A stretch of DNA of 64,000 nucleotides from Acidimicrobiia bacterium. Its GTDB lineage: Bacteria > Actinomycetota > Acidimicrobiia > Acidimicrobiales > AC-14. The position numbers and the translations under genes were made by a program. Shown here one piece after another: positions 45,948 to 54,566 of this stretch. The stretch lies in the NCBI GenBank assembly GCA_023265025.1, contig JAHFUP010000011.1:1-64000 (forward strand), read 5' to 3'. Each line of letters opens with the position of its first letter. Position 1 is the stretch's first letter. The notes below the pieces were generated by a model that saw nothing but the letters and a program-made list of their open reading frames with translations, ran no database searches and was not told the DNA's origin.

Positions 45948-46944
45948 CTACGAGGCCAGGACGCGGTCCACGATCGCCTGCAGGTCGATGTGCGCGTAGG
46001 CGTCCACCCAGGCGCGGTCGTCGTAACTGTTGCAGCCCCACGTGCCTAGGTCCAGCTGCTCGCTCAGGGCGCGAACGACGTCGCCGTAGCGCTCGAGGGG
46101 GACGAAGACCGGCTCGCCCCATGGCGTGCGATCGGGCTCCGGGCGGGGAACGGTCGGCAGCCGGACACCGAGTCGTTCCAGCGCCTCGACAACCGCCGGC
46201 CCAGTGGTGCCCCACCGCTCCAGCTGCAAGGCCGACAGCCCTTCATCGCCCCAGAGGAACGCGATGAGCCCGTGTTGTGAACCGACGTCGCCGGTCCCGC
46301 CGGCCAACCCCTCGGCCTGACCGATCAGCTCGCGGCTGTGAGGATTGGGACCGGCGGATGTGACCCCGGCCTGCGGTGGGCACGGGGGCAGCCCGCCCGT
46401 CCAGCTCCCGAGCACCTTCGACGCCACCGAGTCGTGATCGAGCCCGCAGGCCCTCAGCGCCCGACCAGCCAGGTCATCGGGCTGGCCGGTCAGCAGGGCG
46501 AGCACGACATGTTCGGCGCCGAAGAAGGGGTAGCCCATCGCCACGGTGTTGCCGCTCGGCCGGCTCCACCAGGGGGTTGGGAGGCAACGGCGCCGCCGTG
46601 GCGTCGGAGCGGTCCAGCAAAGACGCAGGCAAGCCTCGCGGATCCCAGAGCAAAGCTCGCAGCATGTGACGAGCCTCGGGCGCCGCGATCCCTTCCGACA
46701 GCGCCAGGCCCTCCGCCCGTCCGCGGACCATGTGGTAGGAGGGAGCAGACATGCAGCCCTCGCCGACCTTCGGCGCGGGCGGCCCGTTCCGTTCGAGGTG
46801 GTCGGCCAGTGCGGTGACCAGGTCGTCGCGGTCGCGGCCCGCTTCGTCGGCTACGGCCAGCAGGAGGTGCTCCTCGCCCACCCAGTGGTGACCTAGGGCC
46901 TGCGCCTCGCGTGTGGCCGCCCACTCGACCGCCGTCGTGGTCAT
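45948..46944 (-). pseudogene. Frameshifted double Clp N-terminal-domain protein
   Basis: The 5' part (46944 to about 46550) encodes MTTTAVEWAATREAQALGHHWVGEEHLLLAVADE, a Clp_N repeat. The 3' part (46550 to 45948), in another frame, resumes with VAMGYPFFGAEHVVLALLTG, a second such repeat in the right register. Deleting one C in the run CACCGTG near 46552 would join them as AERQHVAMGYPFF. So either the gene is broken or the base is a sequencing error. Without an AAA module it would be a stand-alone ClpC/ClpS-like adaptor-type domain protein of unknown role. Confidence 0.7.
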
Positions 46945-47179
46945 GAAGGCAACGTACCCCTCCGGGTCAACGGAGCGGACGGAGTCGTCGCCACGGGCAA
47001 TCCTTCCAGCCGGGCGGCTGCAGACGCCGCGCGTGCCCGGCCCAAAACGTCCCCCACCATGCCGGCGGTCGGGGGGCTGGTCCGGGCTCCGGCGGTTGCA
47101 AGTAGTGGGCACCTCGCGGCGGACGAGCTCGCAATACTGATCGGCTGGAGGCATCTCCCCGCCCGGAGGCGGGCCGGGC

Positions 47180-47201
47180 TGGCGCCTGGGAACAGGCGCC
47201 A
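47180..47201. terminator. Hairpin in a 400-bp gene-free region
   Basis: TGGCGCCTG-GGAA-CAGGCGCCA is a perfect 9-bp stem with a 4-nt loop. It is located 146 bp beyond the stop of the minus-strand VOC gene (47347) and upstream of the Clp_N gene. It is probably a terminator for the dioxygenase operon. The rest of 46945-47346 shows no gene I can support. Confidence 0.5.
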
Positions 47202-47346
47202 ACTCCTGCTCGCCCGGGTGAACGACCACCGCCTGGACGGGATGTGCGGTATCGCCACGCCCCACCGGCTCCCAGGGGACAGGCGACCTATGCAGATGAG
47301 GCGCGGACGTTCTTCTCCACCCGGGAGTGCCCGGCGGGTGAAACGG

Positions 47347-47802
47347 CTAGAGCTGCAGCGGCTTGATCGGCGAATAGATGGCGGTAGGGTCGTCCTGCCA
47401 GACTTCGGGCTGTACGTCGATGTACAGCTCGACCTCGTTGCCATCGGGATCCAGGATGTACAGGCTGTGGGTGACCGTGTGGTCGGAGGCACCGACCACA
47501 CGTACGCCCGCCTCAATGATCCGATCCCGCGCTTCTCGGAGTTCCTCGTCGGACTCGCCGACCTTGAGGCCGAAGTGATACATCCCGACCCGACGTCCCT
47601 CCGGGATAGGCGCCGCGTCGGGACCTACTTCGATCAGAAACAGCTCGTGGTGCGTACGGCCCGACGTGAAGGCGGCGGCTGGGAGGCGAGTGGGCGTGTC
47701 ACCCCGTATTTCCTTCAAACCCAGTACGTCGCCGTAGAACCGGCGTGACCGATCGAGGTCGCTGACGTACAGCACCACATGGCCGAGCCACTTGACCTCC
47801 AC
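47347..47802 (-). CDS. VOC-family protein (extradiol dioxygenase/glyoxalase-like)
   Basis: The 151-residue protein has two VOC modules with likely metal ligands in LGHVVLYVSDLDRSRRFYGDVLGL, YHFGLKVG and DPDGNEVELYIDV. This resembles the catechol-2,3-dioxygenase-like group, but single-domain members also catalyse other reactions. GTG 47802 lies 7 bases after the stop of the second VOC gene, so both belong with the intradiol dioxygenase operon. Confidence 0.85.
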   Translation of the reverse strand: MEVKWLGHVVLYVSDLDRSRRFYGDVLGLKEIRGDTPTRLPAAAFTSGRTHHELFLIEVGPDAAPIPEGRRVGMYHFGLKVGESDEELREARDRIIEAGVRVVGASDHTVTHSLYILDPDGNEVELYIDVQPEVWQDDPTAIYSPIKPLQL

Positions 47803-47809
47803 CGTCGCC

Positions 47810-48205
47810 CTAGCCCTGCGCTGCCGCGAAGAACTCGATGGCGATCCCGTCGGGATCCTTCACGTGGAGGTGCAGCCCGAACGGGCTCTCCACGATGGCC
47901 GAGCTCTCGACGCCGATCTCGCCGAGGTGGGCCACCCACTTCTCGAGCTCGTCCCTGCTCTCGACGTGCACGCCCATGTGATCGAGCCCGACGCGCGAGA
48001 ACAGGAACGAGTCGTCGTCCGCCGTCTGCTCCCACTTGCGGAGCCCGACCATGAAACCCGGCCCCATGCAGACGATGAACGGTCCGAGCTCGTCTTCGGA
48101 GGCCAGCGCGGTCTGTGACCCCAACAGCCGGTTGTAGAAATCGGCGCTCCGCTCGAGGTCGGTGACCGTGAGCGTCAGGTGGCCGAAGCCTTGATGCTGC
48201 GGCAT
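47810..48205 (-). CDS. VOC-family protein
   Basis: The 131-residue product has a VOC fold with FGHLTLTVTDLERSADFYNRLLG, VGLDHMGVHVESRDELEKWV and DPDGIAIEFFAA, including His/Glu positions of the metal site. The ATG at 48205 has GGAGAGGG just upstream. It lies between the intradiol dioxygenase gene and another VOC gene. A role in degradation of a ring-cleavage intermediate or in protection from electrophiles is plausible but inferred. Confidence 0.86.
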   Translation of the reverse strand: MPQHQGFGHLTLTVTDLERSADFYNRLLGSQTALASEDELGPFIVCMGPGFMVGLRKWEQTADDDSFLFSRVGLDHMGVHVESRDELEKWVAHLGEIGVESSAIVESPFGLHLHVKDPDGIAIEFFAAAQG

Positions 48206-48350
48206 TTCCCTCTCCTTTCCCTGTGGTAGGTGATGGTTGCATTCGAACACGACGCCCTGCGTCGGTAAACACCGCTCCTCCACTGTCAGCGCGGCGCTGT
48301 GTTGGACACTACGGAAATTTCGGTCCGCTGTCGTCAGCGCTGGCAGGCTC

Positions 48351-49142
48351 TCAAAGCTTGTCGTTCGGGGTGAGGACGAAGTCGTAGGAGCACCGCGTTT
48401 CGGCCTCGCCGTTGCGCACGAGGCCGATGACGAGGGAGTCCTTGACCGCACCGACCACGTCGGAGTCGATGAAAGGATCGCCCTCGAAGTAGATCTGGGT
48501 CGTCAGCGCCCGGCACGCGGGGTGACTGACCTTGAAGTGAATGTGACCCGGCCGGATGAGGTGCCGCCCCAAAGCCTTGAGGAGCTGGGCGGTAGCGCCG
48601 CCGTCGGGGATCGCGTAGGGCGGAGGCACGATGGTCTCGAAGTCGAACCGCCCGCTGGCATCGGTCGTCATGCGCCCGCGGAGGTTGCCCTCGGGGACCG
48701 TGGGGTGGATGTTCGAGTACTCACCCGCGGCGCTCGCCTGCCACACGTCCACCAAGGCGCCGGCCAGGGCCGATCCGTCGGTCGAGCGCACGGTGCCCGA
48801 GAACACGAGGTGCTCGCCCGGCTCAGCCTCGCGCTGGGGCAGGACGTAGGGCCGCTCCAGCAGCTGGGCGTCGGGGACATAGAACGGCCCTTCGACGTTG
48901 CACTCGGTGCCGCCCTGGGCGGCGAAGTTGACGTCGTCGACGGTCGTCGACAGGAAGACATCGAGCATCAGGGGGATCTCGTAGCCCTGGTTGCCGGCCT
49001 GGGTCAGCCACTCGGTGGCGACGCGGTACTCCTCCCAGGTGACCTGGTGCTTCCGGATGATGCCAAGCAGGGAGTCGAGGACGTCGGTGAAGATGGCCTG
49101 GACGCGGGTATCGGTGGTCGTCTCGGAAGCGGTCACGGTCAT
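48351..49142 (-). CDS. Intradiol ring-cleavage dioxygenase (catechol/hydroxyquinol 1,2-type)
   Basis: The 263-residue protein has an N-terminal helical dioxygenase domain (VQAIFTDVLDSLLGIIRKHQVTWEEY) and the iron site of intradiol enzymes: Tyr in GEYSN, Tyr in PPPYAIP, and two His in RPGHIHFKV, after the family sequence GPFYVP. It uses non-haem Fe(III) to cleave catechol-type rings between the hydroxyls to a muconate. Hydroxyquinol or a substituted catechol is likely, given the N-terminal domain. It heads an operon with two VOC genes. Confidence 0.92.
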   Translation of the reverse strand: MTVTASETTTDTRVQAIFTDVLDSLLGIIRKHQVTWEEYRVATEWLTQAGNQGYEIPLMLDVFLSTTVDDVNFAAQGGTECNVEGPFYVPDAQLLERPYVLPQREAEPGEHLVFSGTVRSTDGSALAGALVDVWQASAAGEYSNIHPTVPEGNLRGRMTTDASGRFDFETIVPPPYAIPDGGATAQLLKALGRHLIRPGHIHFKVSHPACRALTTQIYFEGDPFIDSDVVGAVKDSLVIGLVRNGEAETRCSYDFVLTPNDKL

Positions 49143-49266
49143 TCGGGTCTCCTCTCGCACGGGAACGACGCCATCCTGCGCCGGAGAGCGTCGCCCGCAC
49201 ATCGGGGACAACCGACACTTTCCGCCTTCGTGCCCCCACATAGCGGCGCGGGGACCGAGGCCGGTG

Positions 49267-52158
49267 CTAGGAGGACCGAGCCGCGAAAGCGATGAGCTCG
49301 GACCGCATCCGCACGCCGGCCTTGACCGTGAGGTTGGCGATGTGGCGTTCGACGGTCCGCGGTGAAAGGTAGAGCCGTTCGGCGATCTCGCGGTTGGGTA
49401 ACCCCTCGGCCAGGAGGGTGAGCACCTCGGATTCACGCGCCGTCACCCCGAGGCGGCGCAGACCGGTCGGGATGCCCGACGTGTTCCCCCGGCGGGGAAC
49501 GGGCGCCCCGGCGCGGCGCAGCAGCGAGCGGCACGCGGCAGCGATCTCGTCGTGGCCGTGGTCCTCGAAGACCGGGAGAGCGTTCTGCATCCACTCCGCC
49601 GGCTCTCCCCAGCCGTCGGCGATGGCCGCGTCGGCGACGAGGCGGCGGCCGAAGTGGCGGTGCCAGGCGATCGGGGCCAGCGCAGCGTCGCCGGAGGCAA
49701 ACGCCTCCTCGGCCTGCACCCTTTGACCGGTGCGTCCGAGGAGGACGGCGTCGGCCAGGTGGAGGTAGCCGCGAATGAGGAAGTTCACGGTCACGCCTGA
49801 CGCCCGCACCTCGGCGCACGCCGCCGCCCCGTCCATGTCCTCGACCGCTCGCAGGAGCGCCCAGAGCGCCCTGCCGATGACCACCGGCGCGGTTGCCAGG
49901 CTGCGGAAGTACTGCATCGCGGTGTCGAGCTCCTGCATTGCCCGCCGGCGGTTCTCCTGGATGAGCGAGTTCCGGGCACGGACATGAGCCCAGACCATCG
50001 CACACACCTCGGGATCGTCTCCCCGGAGCGCGAACGCCTGCTGGAGCTGCTTCTCCATGTCGTCGCGCCGCCCCAACCGGGCCAGCCCGTCCGCTTCGAA
50101 GATCAGCGACATCGCCAGCAGTTGTTGCATCCCGAACTTGCGAGCTGTGTCTCCGCAACGTCGCGCCGCTTCAACCACTTTGTCGCCATCGAGCCGCATC
50201 GCGTACCAGCCCCCGATGTAGAGATCCACCTGGGCGGCGACGGCTAGGGCGCCGGTCGCAAGGGCGGCCTCTCGGGCGGCCAAGAGCCGGTCCACCTCCC
50301 GACCGGCTAGAACGTCCAGCGTTCCCAGCTCGAACAGGCCCCGGACGCGCCACAGGCCGAGTCCGTGCTCCGTCGCGACATCAAGAGCTCGGGCGAAAGC
50401 CGCCTCCGCCCGGTCGAGGTCGGTGAGACGCTCGGCTCGTCCCACCACCTCCAGCGCCTCGCAGGCGACTTCAGGGAGGCCAGCGCGCTCGGCCACGTCC
50501 AGCGCCGAGCGCGCTGCGGCGGCGGCCCTCTTCGGGTCATCTCTGCCCATGAGGACGTGCGCGCCGATCGCCTCGGCGCATGCCGTGAGGGATTTGTCGG
50601 GACCAGCGAGCGCGGAAGCACGAGCGAGGTGGGTATCGGCGACGTCCCAATGGCATGCGGCAGCGGCCACTCTTGCCAGGCGCAGGTGCACCTGGCAGAG
50701 CCTTTCCGTCGGACCCGACGCGGACTGAAGCTGGGCCACCACCTCGCTCCCAACCTCCAGGGCACGGTCGACCTTGCCTGCCGATGACAGCGTCTCGCTC
50801 AGCGCGTCCTTCACGTCGAGGGCGAGCTCGGGGCTGTCGGCCGCCGCCGCCAGCGCGCTCTCCAACGTCGTCTCCGCCGTGGCCAGCGCCCCACGAGCCA
50901 GCGAACGCCGGCCCGCCTGCAGGAGAAGCGCGGCGGCGCGGCCACGGTCGCCCGCCTGGTCGGCGAGTTGTGCAGCCAGATCGCACCAGTCGCCCTCGAG
51001 CTCCGGGTGTGACCCTTCGACGGCGGTCAGGGCGGACCGGGCCAGGAGGGCTCGCTCGCCCGGCAGCAGCTGGCCGACGACGGCGTCGCGGGTGAGCGCG
51101 TGGCGAAATCGGAACGAGCCGGACCCTCGTTGCTCGCACACGAGCAGCTGCGCCGCCGTGGCCCGCCCGAGCGCGGCCACGATCTCCTGCTCACTCAGCT
51201 CCGTCATGCTCGGAAGGAGCGTCCAGTCGAACCGTCTACCGAGGACGGCGGCCGCGACAAGCGCGGCGCGAGCCGTCGGACCCAGGGTGCCGAGGCGCTC
51301 GACCACGGTGGCGACGAAGGTCCGGGGAACGGCTGGCTCGAATCCGGACTTCACCGTCCATCCTTGATCGGCCTGGACGACGACGCCGGCCCCAGCCGCG
51401 CCTGCGAGCAGCTCCTCGACGAGGAACGGCAGCCCGTCGCAACATTCCTGGAGGATCGCATCGAACTCTCGGGGAAGGCTGGCCAGGTCGAGGCAGGCCC
51501 GAGCCATCGCCGATACTGCGGAGCCCGAGAGGGGTGACAATTCGATGGCGGACGCGGCACGCCGGGCGGTGAGGCTGGCGGCCACCCCAAACGCCGAGCT
51601 GGACTCCTCGGACCGGAGGGTGCACAAGCAGGCGACCGGCTCGGACACGAGGTTGTCCGTGAGGTACTCGAGGACGGCCATGGTGTCGGGATCTGCCCAA
51701 TGAAGGTCTTCGAGCACGAGCAGGCAGCCGTGCGCACGGCCGAGGACGCGGAGGACCCGCAGCACAGCCTCGGCGAGGAGCACGATCGACTCGTCCGCCC
51801 GCTCACTGGTATTCCCCCGCCACTCAGGCACGAGGCGGGCCATGATCGGTCTGAAGGGCTCGAGTTCTGGATCTTCGGGTGGTCCTGTGTCCCGGAACTG
51901 CGAGAGGAGCGCCTCGGTCAGTGGACGGAAGGCCACTTGGCTGGCTGAGGGTGTGGCGCGACCCCAGAGGACGCTGAACTGGCGACGGCGCGCCATGTCG
52001 AGCGCTTCTCGGGCGAGCCGGGACTTGCCGACACCTGCCTCACCGATCAAGAAGAGGGTCCTGCCGCGGCGCTCCTCGGCAACGGCGGTCACGGCGGCGT
52101 GGAGCTCGCTGACCTCACTGCTGCGGCCCACGAGCACAGGGCAGAGCACCGATGGCAT
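49267..52158 (-). CDS. LuxR-type ATPase transcriptional regulator (LAL family)
   Basis: The 963-residue protein has an N-terminal AAA ATPase with Walker A GEAGVGKS (residues 40-47) and Walker B LLVLEDLHWAD, a long TPR-like helical middle, and a C-terminal LuxR helix-turn-helix (LTARESEVLTLLAEGLPNRE, SPRTVERHIANL). This is the MalT/LAL layout, which activates transcription on binding a ligand and ATP. ATG 52158 is the first start that precedes the ATPase. It is 124 bp upstream of the intradiol dioxygenase gene on the same strand, making that operon its likely target. Confidence 0.9.
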   Translation of the reverse strand: MPSVLCPVLVGRSSEVSELHAAVTAVAEERRGRTLFLIGEAGVGKSRLAREALDMARRRQFSVLWGRATPSASQVAFRPLTEALLSQFRDTGPPEDPELEPFRPIMARLVPEWRGNTSERADESIVLLAEAVLRVLRVLGRAHGCLLVLEDLHWADPDTMAVLEYLTDNLVSEPVACLCTLRSEESSSAFGVAASLTARRAASAIELSPLSGSAVSAMARACLDLASLPREFDAILQECCDGLPFLVEELLAGAAGAGVVVQADQGWTVKSGFEPAVPRTFVATVVERLGTLGPTARAALVAAAVLGRRFDWTLLPSMTELSEQEIVAALGRATAAQLLVCEQRGSGSFRFRHALTRDAVVGQLLPGERALLARSALTAVEGSHPELEGDWCDLAAQLADQAGDRGRAAALLLQAGRRSLARGALATAETTLESALAAAADSPELALDVKDALSETLSSAGKVDRALEVGSEVVAQLQSASGPTERLCQVHLRLARVAAAACHWDVADTHLARASALAGPDKSLTACAEAIGAHVLMGRDDPKRAAAAARSALDVAERAGLPEVACEALEVVGRAERLTDLDRAEAAFARALDVATEHGLGLWRVRGLFELGTLDVLAGREVDRLLAAREAALATGALAVAAQVDLYIGGWYAMRLDGDKVVEAARRCGDTARKFGMQQLLAMSLIFEADGLARLGRRDDMEKQLQQAFALRGDDPEVCAMVWAHVRARNSLIQENRRRAMQELDTAMQYFRSLATAPVVIGRALWALLRAVEDMDGAAACAEVRASGVTVNFLIRGYLHLADAVLLGRTGQRVQAEEAFASGDAALAPIAWHRHFGRRLVADAAIADGWGEPAEWMQNALPVFEDHGHDEIAAACRSLLRRAGAPVPRRGNTSGIPTGLRRLGVTARESEVLTLLAEGLPNREIAERLYLSPRTVERHIANLTVKAGVRMRSELIAFAARSS

Positions 52159-52360
52159 CGCACGAGTATCGCGGCAACTGAAGCGGCGTGCAGGCTTCGG
52201 CCGTACCGGGCCAGGCGCCCGAACCGCCGGCCGAGGACGACATCCGACGCCCAACCTTCACGAGGTGGAAGGCATCGGCGCACACCACGCTGCCTCTGGA
52301 CGGGATCAGAGGTCTTGGATCTCGGCCCGGCCTTCCTCACGCGCGTGACCGCCGAGGGCC

Positions 52361-52735
52361 ATGCTCCCCAGGCTGGTGAGCGAGGCCCTCGACGCGGTTC
52401 GCCGGGAGCTGTGGAACGACCGCTGGGCCAAGGACATCGCGGTGGGCGCTGCTCAAGAACCCCGAGGACTTGACCGAGACCTAGGCCGCCCAGCTCGGGC
52501 GCATCCGGCGCCGCCGGGGCGGCATCTGGCGGGCCTACGAGATGAAGGAGCAGTTCCGGGCCATCCTGGCCGGCGACCTCACCCGCGTCGAGGCCGCCGT
52601 ACTCCTCGACCCCTGGTGCACCCGGCCCAGCCGGTCTCGCATGGCGCGCTTCGTCAAGGTGGCCAGGACGATGCGCCAGCGCCTGGACATGACCTCAACG
52701 CCATCGAACACGGCATCTCGACTACCGCTCTAGGC
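52361..52735 (+). mobile_element. ISL3-type transposase fragment (decayed)
   Basis: Pieces in different frames match the C-terminal half of an ISL3-family DDE transposase: LVSEALDAVRRELWNDRWAKDI, then WALLKNPEDLTET (interrupted by TAG near 52482) with QLGRIRRRGGIWRAYEMKEQF, FRAILAGDLTRVEAAVLLDPW and SRSRMARFVKVARTMRQRLD, then LNAIEHGIS in a third frame. No inverted repeats or intact ends were found. It sits at the left edge of the RiPP cluster and may mark a past insertion of that cluster. Confidence 0.8.
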
Positions 52736-52852
52736 TGAGCGTTAGGGCCCCATGGGACTGGAGCGAAGGCGCCGCCTCCTTGGAGCTTCGGATCCGCGGG
52801 CTCGACTGGACCGGCTGTTCACTGGTTCTGAGAGCAAGACACGGAGGCACCG

Positions 52853-52948
52853 ATGGCCACAGAATCGCAGCATCAGGCGACGCCTGAGGCTCTTGACGCG
52901 TCGTCCCCAGCGGAACAGCGGACCGCATTTGAGCGGACCCCGCGATGA
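52853..52948 (+). CDS. 31-residue peptide preceding the RiPP nucleotidyltransferase
   Basis: An ATG at 52853 behind ACGGAGGC opens a 31-residue hydrophilic frame (begins MATESQHQATPEALDASS, ends RTAFERTPR) whose TGA overlaps the nucleotidyltransferase ATG as ATGA. It has no Cys and no YxxPxLxxxG leader motif, so I do not call it a lasso precursor. It could be a coupling frame or the relic of a precursor. Confidence 0.42.
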   Translation: MATESQHQATPEALDASSPAEQRTAFERTPR

Positions 52949-53913
52949 CGCCGTGGGCCGGCGCCTCCGCTCATACCGTGGACGCGAGACGCCTCACGGC
53001 CCTCGCCCTCGGGACCGATCGCGTCGCCGGTGAGGTCGTCGGGGCCTTCCAAGGAGCCGGCGTGCGCGCTGTGCTCCTGAAAGGAGCGGCCATCTCGACG
53101 TGGCTCTACGGCGACGGCGCGCCGCGCGGCTACAACGACGTCGACCTCTTGGTGGCACCCGATCGGTGGCCCGCCGCGGAAGCCGTGCTTCGCGACCTCG
53201 GCTTCGACCTCGCGATGCCTGGGACATCGCCACTGGAGGAGGCGCCGCATGCCAGGGCATGGGCGCGGGGCGCAGAGGTCGTTGACCTCCACCACACAGT
53301 CTGGGGCGTGGGCGTCCCGCCGGCCCGAGCCTGGGAGCTCCTGTCAGCGGAGACCCAGACGCTGGCGCTCGGCGGCGGGCACGTAGAGGTGCTCGACTTC
53401 CCCGCCCGCGCCCTCCACGTCGCGCTGCACGCCGCCCACAACGGCGCTGGCGGGCGCGGGCGGAAGTCGCTCCGGGACCTTGCCCGCGCCGCTGATCGGG
53501 TGCCGGTCGACGTCTGGCGGCAGGCCGCGTCGCTCGCCCGCGACCTTGACGCGGACGGCGCCATGGCCGTGGGGCTCCGGCTGCACCCCGCGACGGCACA
53601 TCTGGCCGACACGCTCTCGCTGCCCAGCCGGGCGCCGGTGGCCGTCACGCTGCAGTCCACCGGCGCCCCGACGTTGGCTGTCGGCCTACTGATCGCAGCC
53701 CGCGCCCCGGGCGTGAAGGCAAAGGTTGCGACGGCGGCGCGCCGGATCGTCCCGACGCCCGCCTGCATGCGGGCCCGCTACCCGATCGCGGCGAGAGGTT
53801 GGCCGGGGATGGCCATCGCGCACGTTCTTCGCTGGGCGTCCCTCGCCCGCCAGGTCCCGGCCTCGGTGCTGGCCATCGGCCGGGCCCTCTGGTCACGGGC
53901 CCGATGGGCGTGA
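52945..53913 (+). CDS. Nucleotidyltransferase-family protein of a lasso-type RiPP cluster
   Basis: The 322-residue protein matches the NTP_transf_5 family: VLLKGAAISTWLYGDGAPRGYNDVDLLV (the NDVDLLV strand holds the two metal-binding aspartates) and EVVDLHHTVWG (third acidic strand). Members recur in lasso-peptide clusters that also encode an HPr-kinase-like protein, and are thought to modify the peptide, though most are uncharacterised. ATG 52945 overlaps the small upstream frame. Its C-terminus is basic and hydrophobic. Confidence 0.8.
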   Translation: MTPWAGASAHTVDARRLTALALGTDRVAGEVVGAFQGAGVRAVLLKGAAISTWLYGDGAPRGYNDVDLLVAPDRWPAAEAVLRDLGFDLAMPGTSPLEEAPHARAWARGAEVVDLHHTVWGVGVPPARAWELLSAETQTLALGGGHVEVLDFPARALHVALHAAHNGAGGRGRKSLRDLARAADRVPVDVWRQAASLARDLDADGAMAVGLRLHPATAHLADTLSLPSRAPVAVTLQSTGAPTLAVGLLIAARAPGVKAKVATAARRIVPTPACMRARYPIAARGWPGMAIAHVLRWASLARQVPASVLAIGRALWSRARWA

Positions 53914-54075
53914 CCCCCGGGCGGTGGCCGCTTGGCGATCGTCGGTTGCAAGCTCTACAACGTTCAACCGGAAGAGTCGTCCGCACCCTGTCAACCGTCC
54001 CAACATCCCGTCGCCATCCGCTGCTCGAGATGTGAGCACGGTCTGCGGCGTGGTCCACCGCGCCCGCGACCCATC
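53910..54075 (+). pseudogene. Remnant of a second PqqD/cyclase junction
   Basis: A GTG overlapping the nucleotidyltransferase stop opens a 41-residue frame ending LLEM-stop. At 54021-54064 the DNA matches 56643-56686, the junction where the intact PqqD-like gene (ending GLLEM-stop) overlaps the cyclase start (GTGAGC... CTGCGGCGTGGTCCAC). After GTG 54032 the cyclase-like start VSTVCGVVHRARD is followed by unrelated sequence. So a second copy of the B1/cyclase pair once lay here and was deleted. Confidence 0.7.
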
Positions 54076-54194
54076 GACGCCACCCTCTCGCTCTGCTGGA
54101 CACGCCCCGCTGCTTTCGGCCCCGGCGTGGGTGGGGTCTGCACCAGTTGCGGCGGGGCTCGTTCACCGGCACAAGGTGGGCCTATCCTCCGCGC

Positions 54195-54560
54195 ATGCGT
54201 TGCCCCTCACCGGCCGAGGCCCGGGCCGCGCTCTGGACGGTTCGTGCCGTGGTGCAGGCCCGACGCGAGGCGCGGCGGACTCCGATCGACCGCATTCGGC
54301 TGTCGCCGCCGCCGGCCCTGCCCGACGAGGCGATCGTCGGCGTGGCTGGCGTCCTCCGTCGCTGGCCGCAGACGTGCCTGATCCAGGCCCTCGTCTGCCA
54401 GCGCTGGTACGCGTCCCACGGGCGGCCGCGAGATCTCGTCATCGGCGTGACCATGCCGAGCGCTGGCTTCCGCGCCCACGCCTGGCTGGTCGACGACGAC
54501 CGCTGCCATCGCGGAGAGTTCACCGAGCTGCTGCGCAGCCCGGCGCCATCGAGCGCCTGA
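54195..54560 (+). CDS. Lasso peptide biosynthesis B2 protein (leader peptidase)
   Basis: The 121-residue protein has the transglutaminase-like cysteine protease pattern of lasso B2 proteins: WPQTCLIQALVCQRWYASHG with the nucleophile Cys61, then LVIGVTMPSAGFRAHAWLVDD with His95. B2 removes the leader peptide from the precursor after recognition by B1, just before ring closure by the cyclase. The ATG at 54195 is chosen from the family length. It converges with the kinase gene at 54567, separated by 6 bases. Confidence 0.87.
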   Translation: MRCPSPAEARAALWTVRAVVQARREARRTPIDRIRLSPPPALPDEAIVGVAGVLRRWPQTCLIQALVCQRWYASHGRPRDLVIGVTMPSAGFRAHAWLVDDDRCHRGEFTELLRSPAPSSA

Positions 54561-54566
54561 CGCGGC

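Noticed and set aside
52853-52948. The 31-residue peptide as a third lasso precursor
   Set aside because: It lacks Tyr, the PxL leader motif, and any core with a ring acceptor at the right place.
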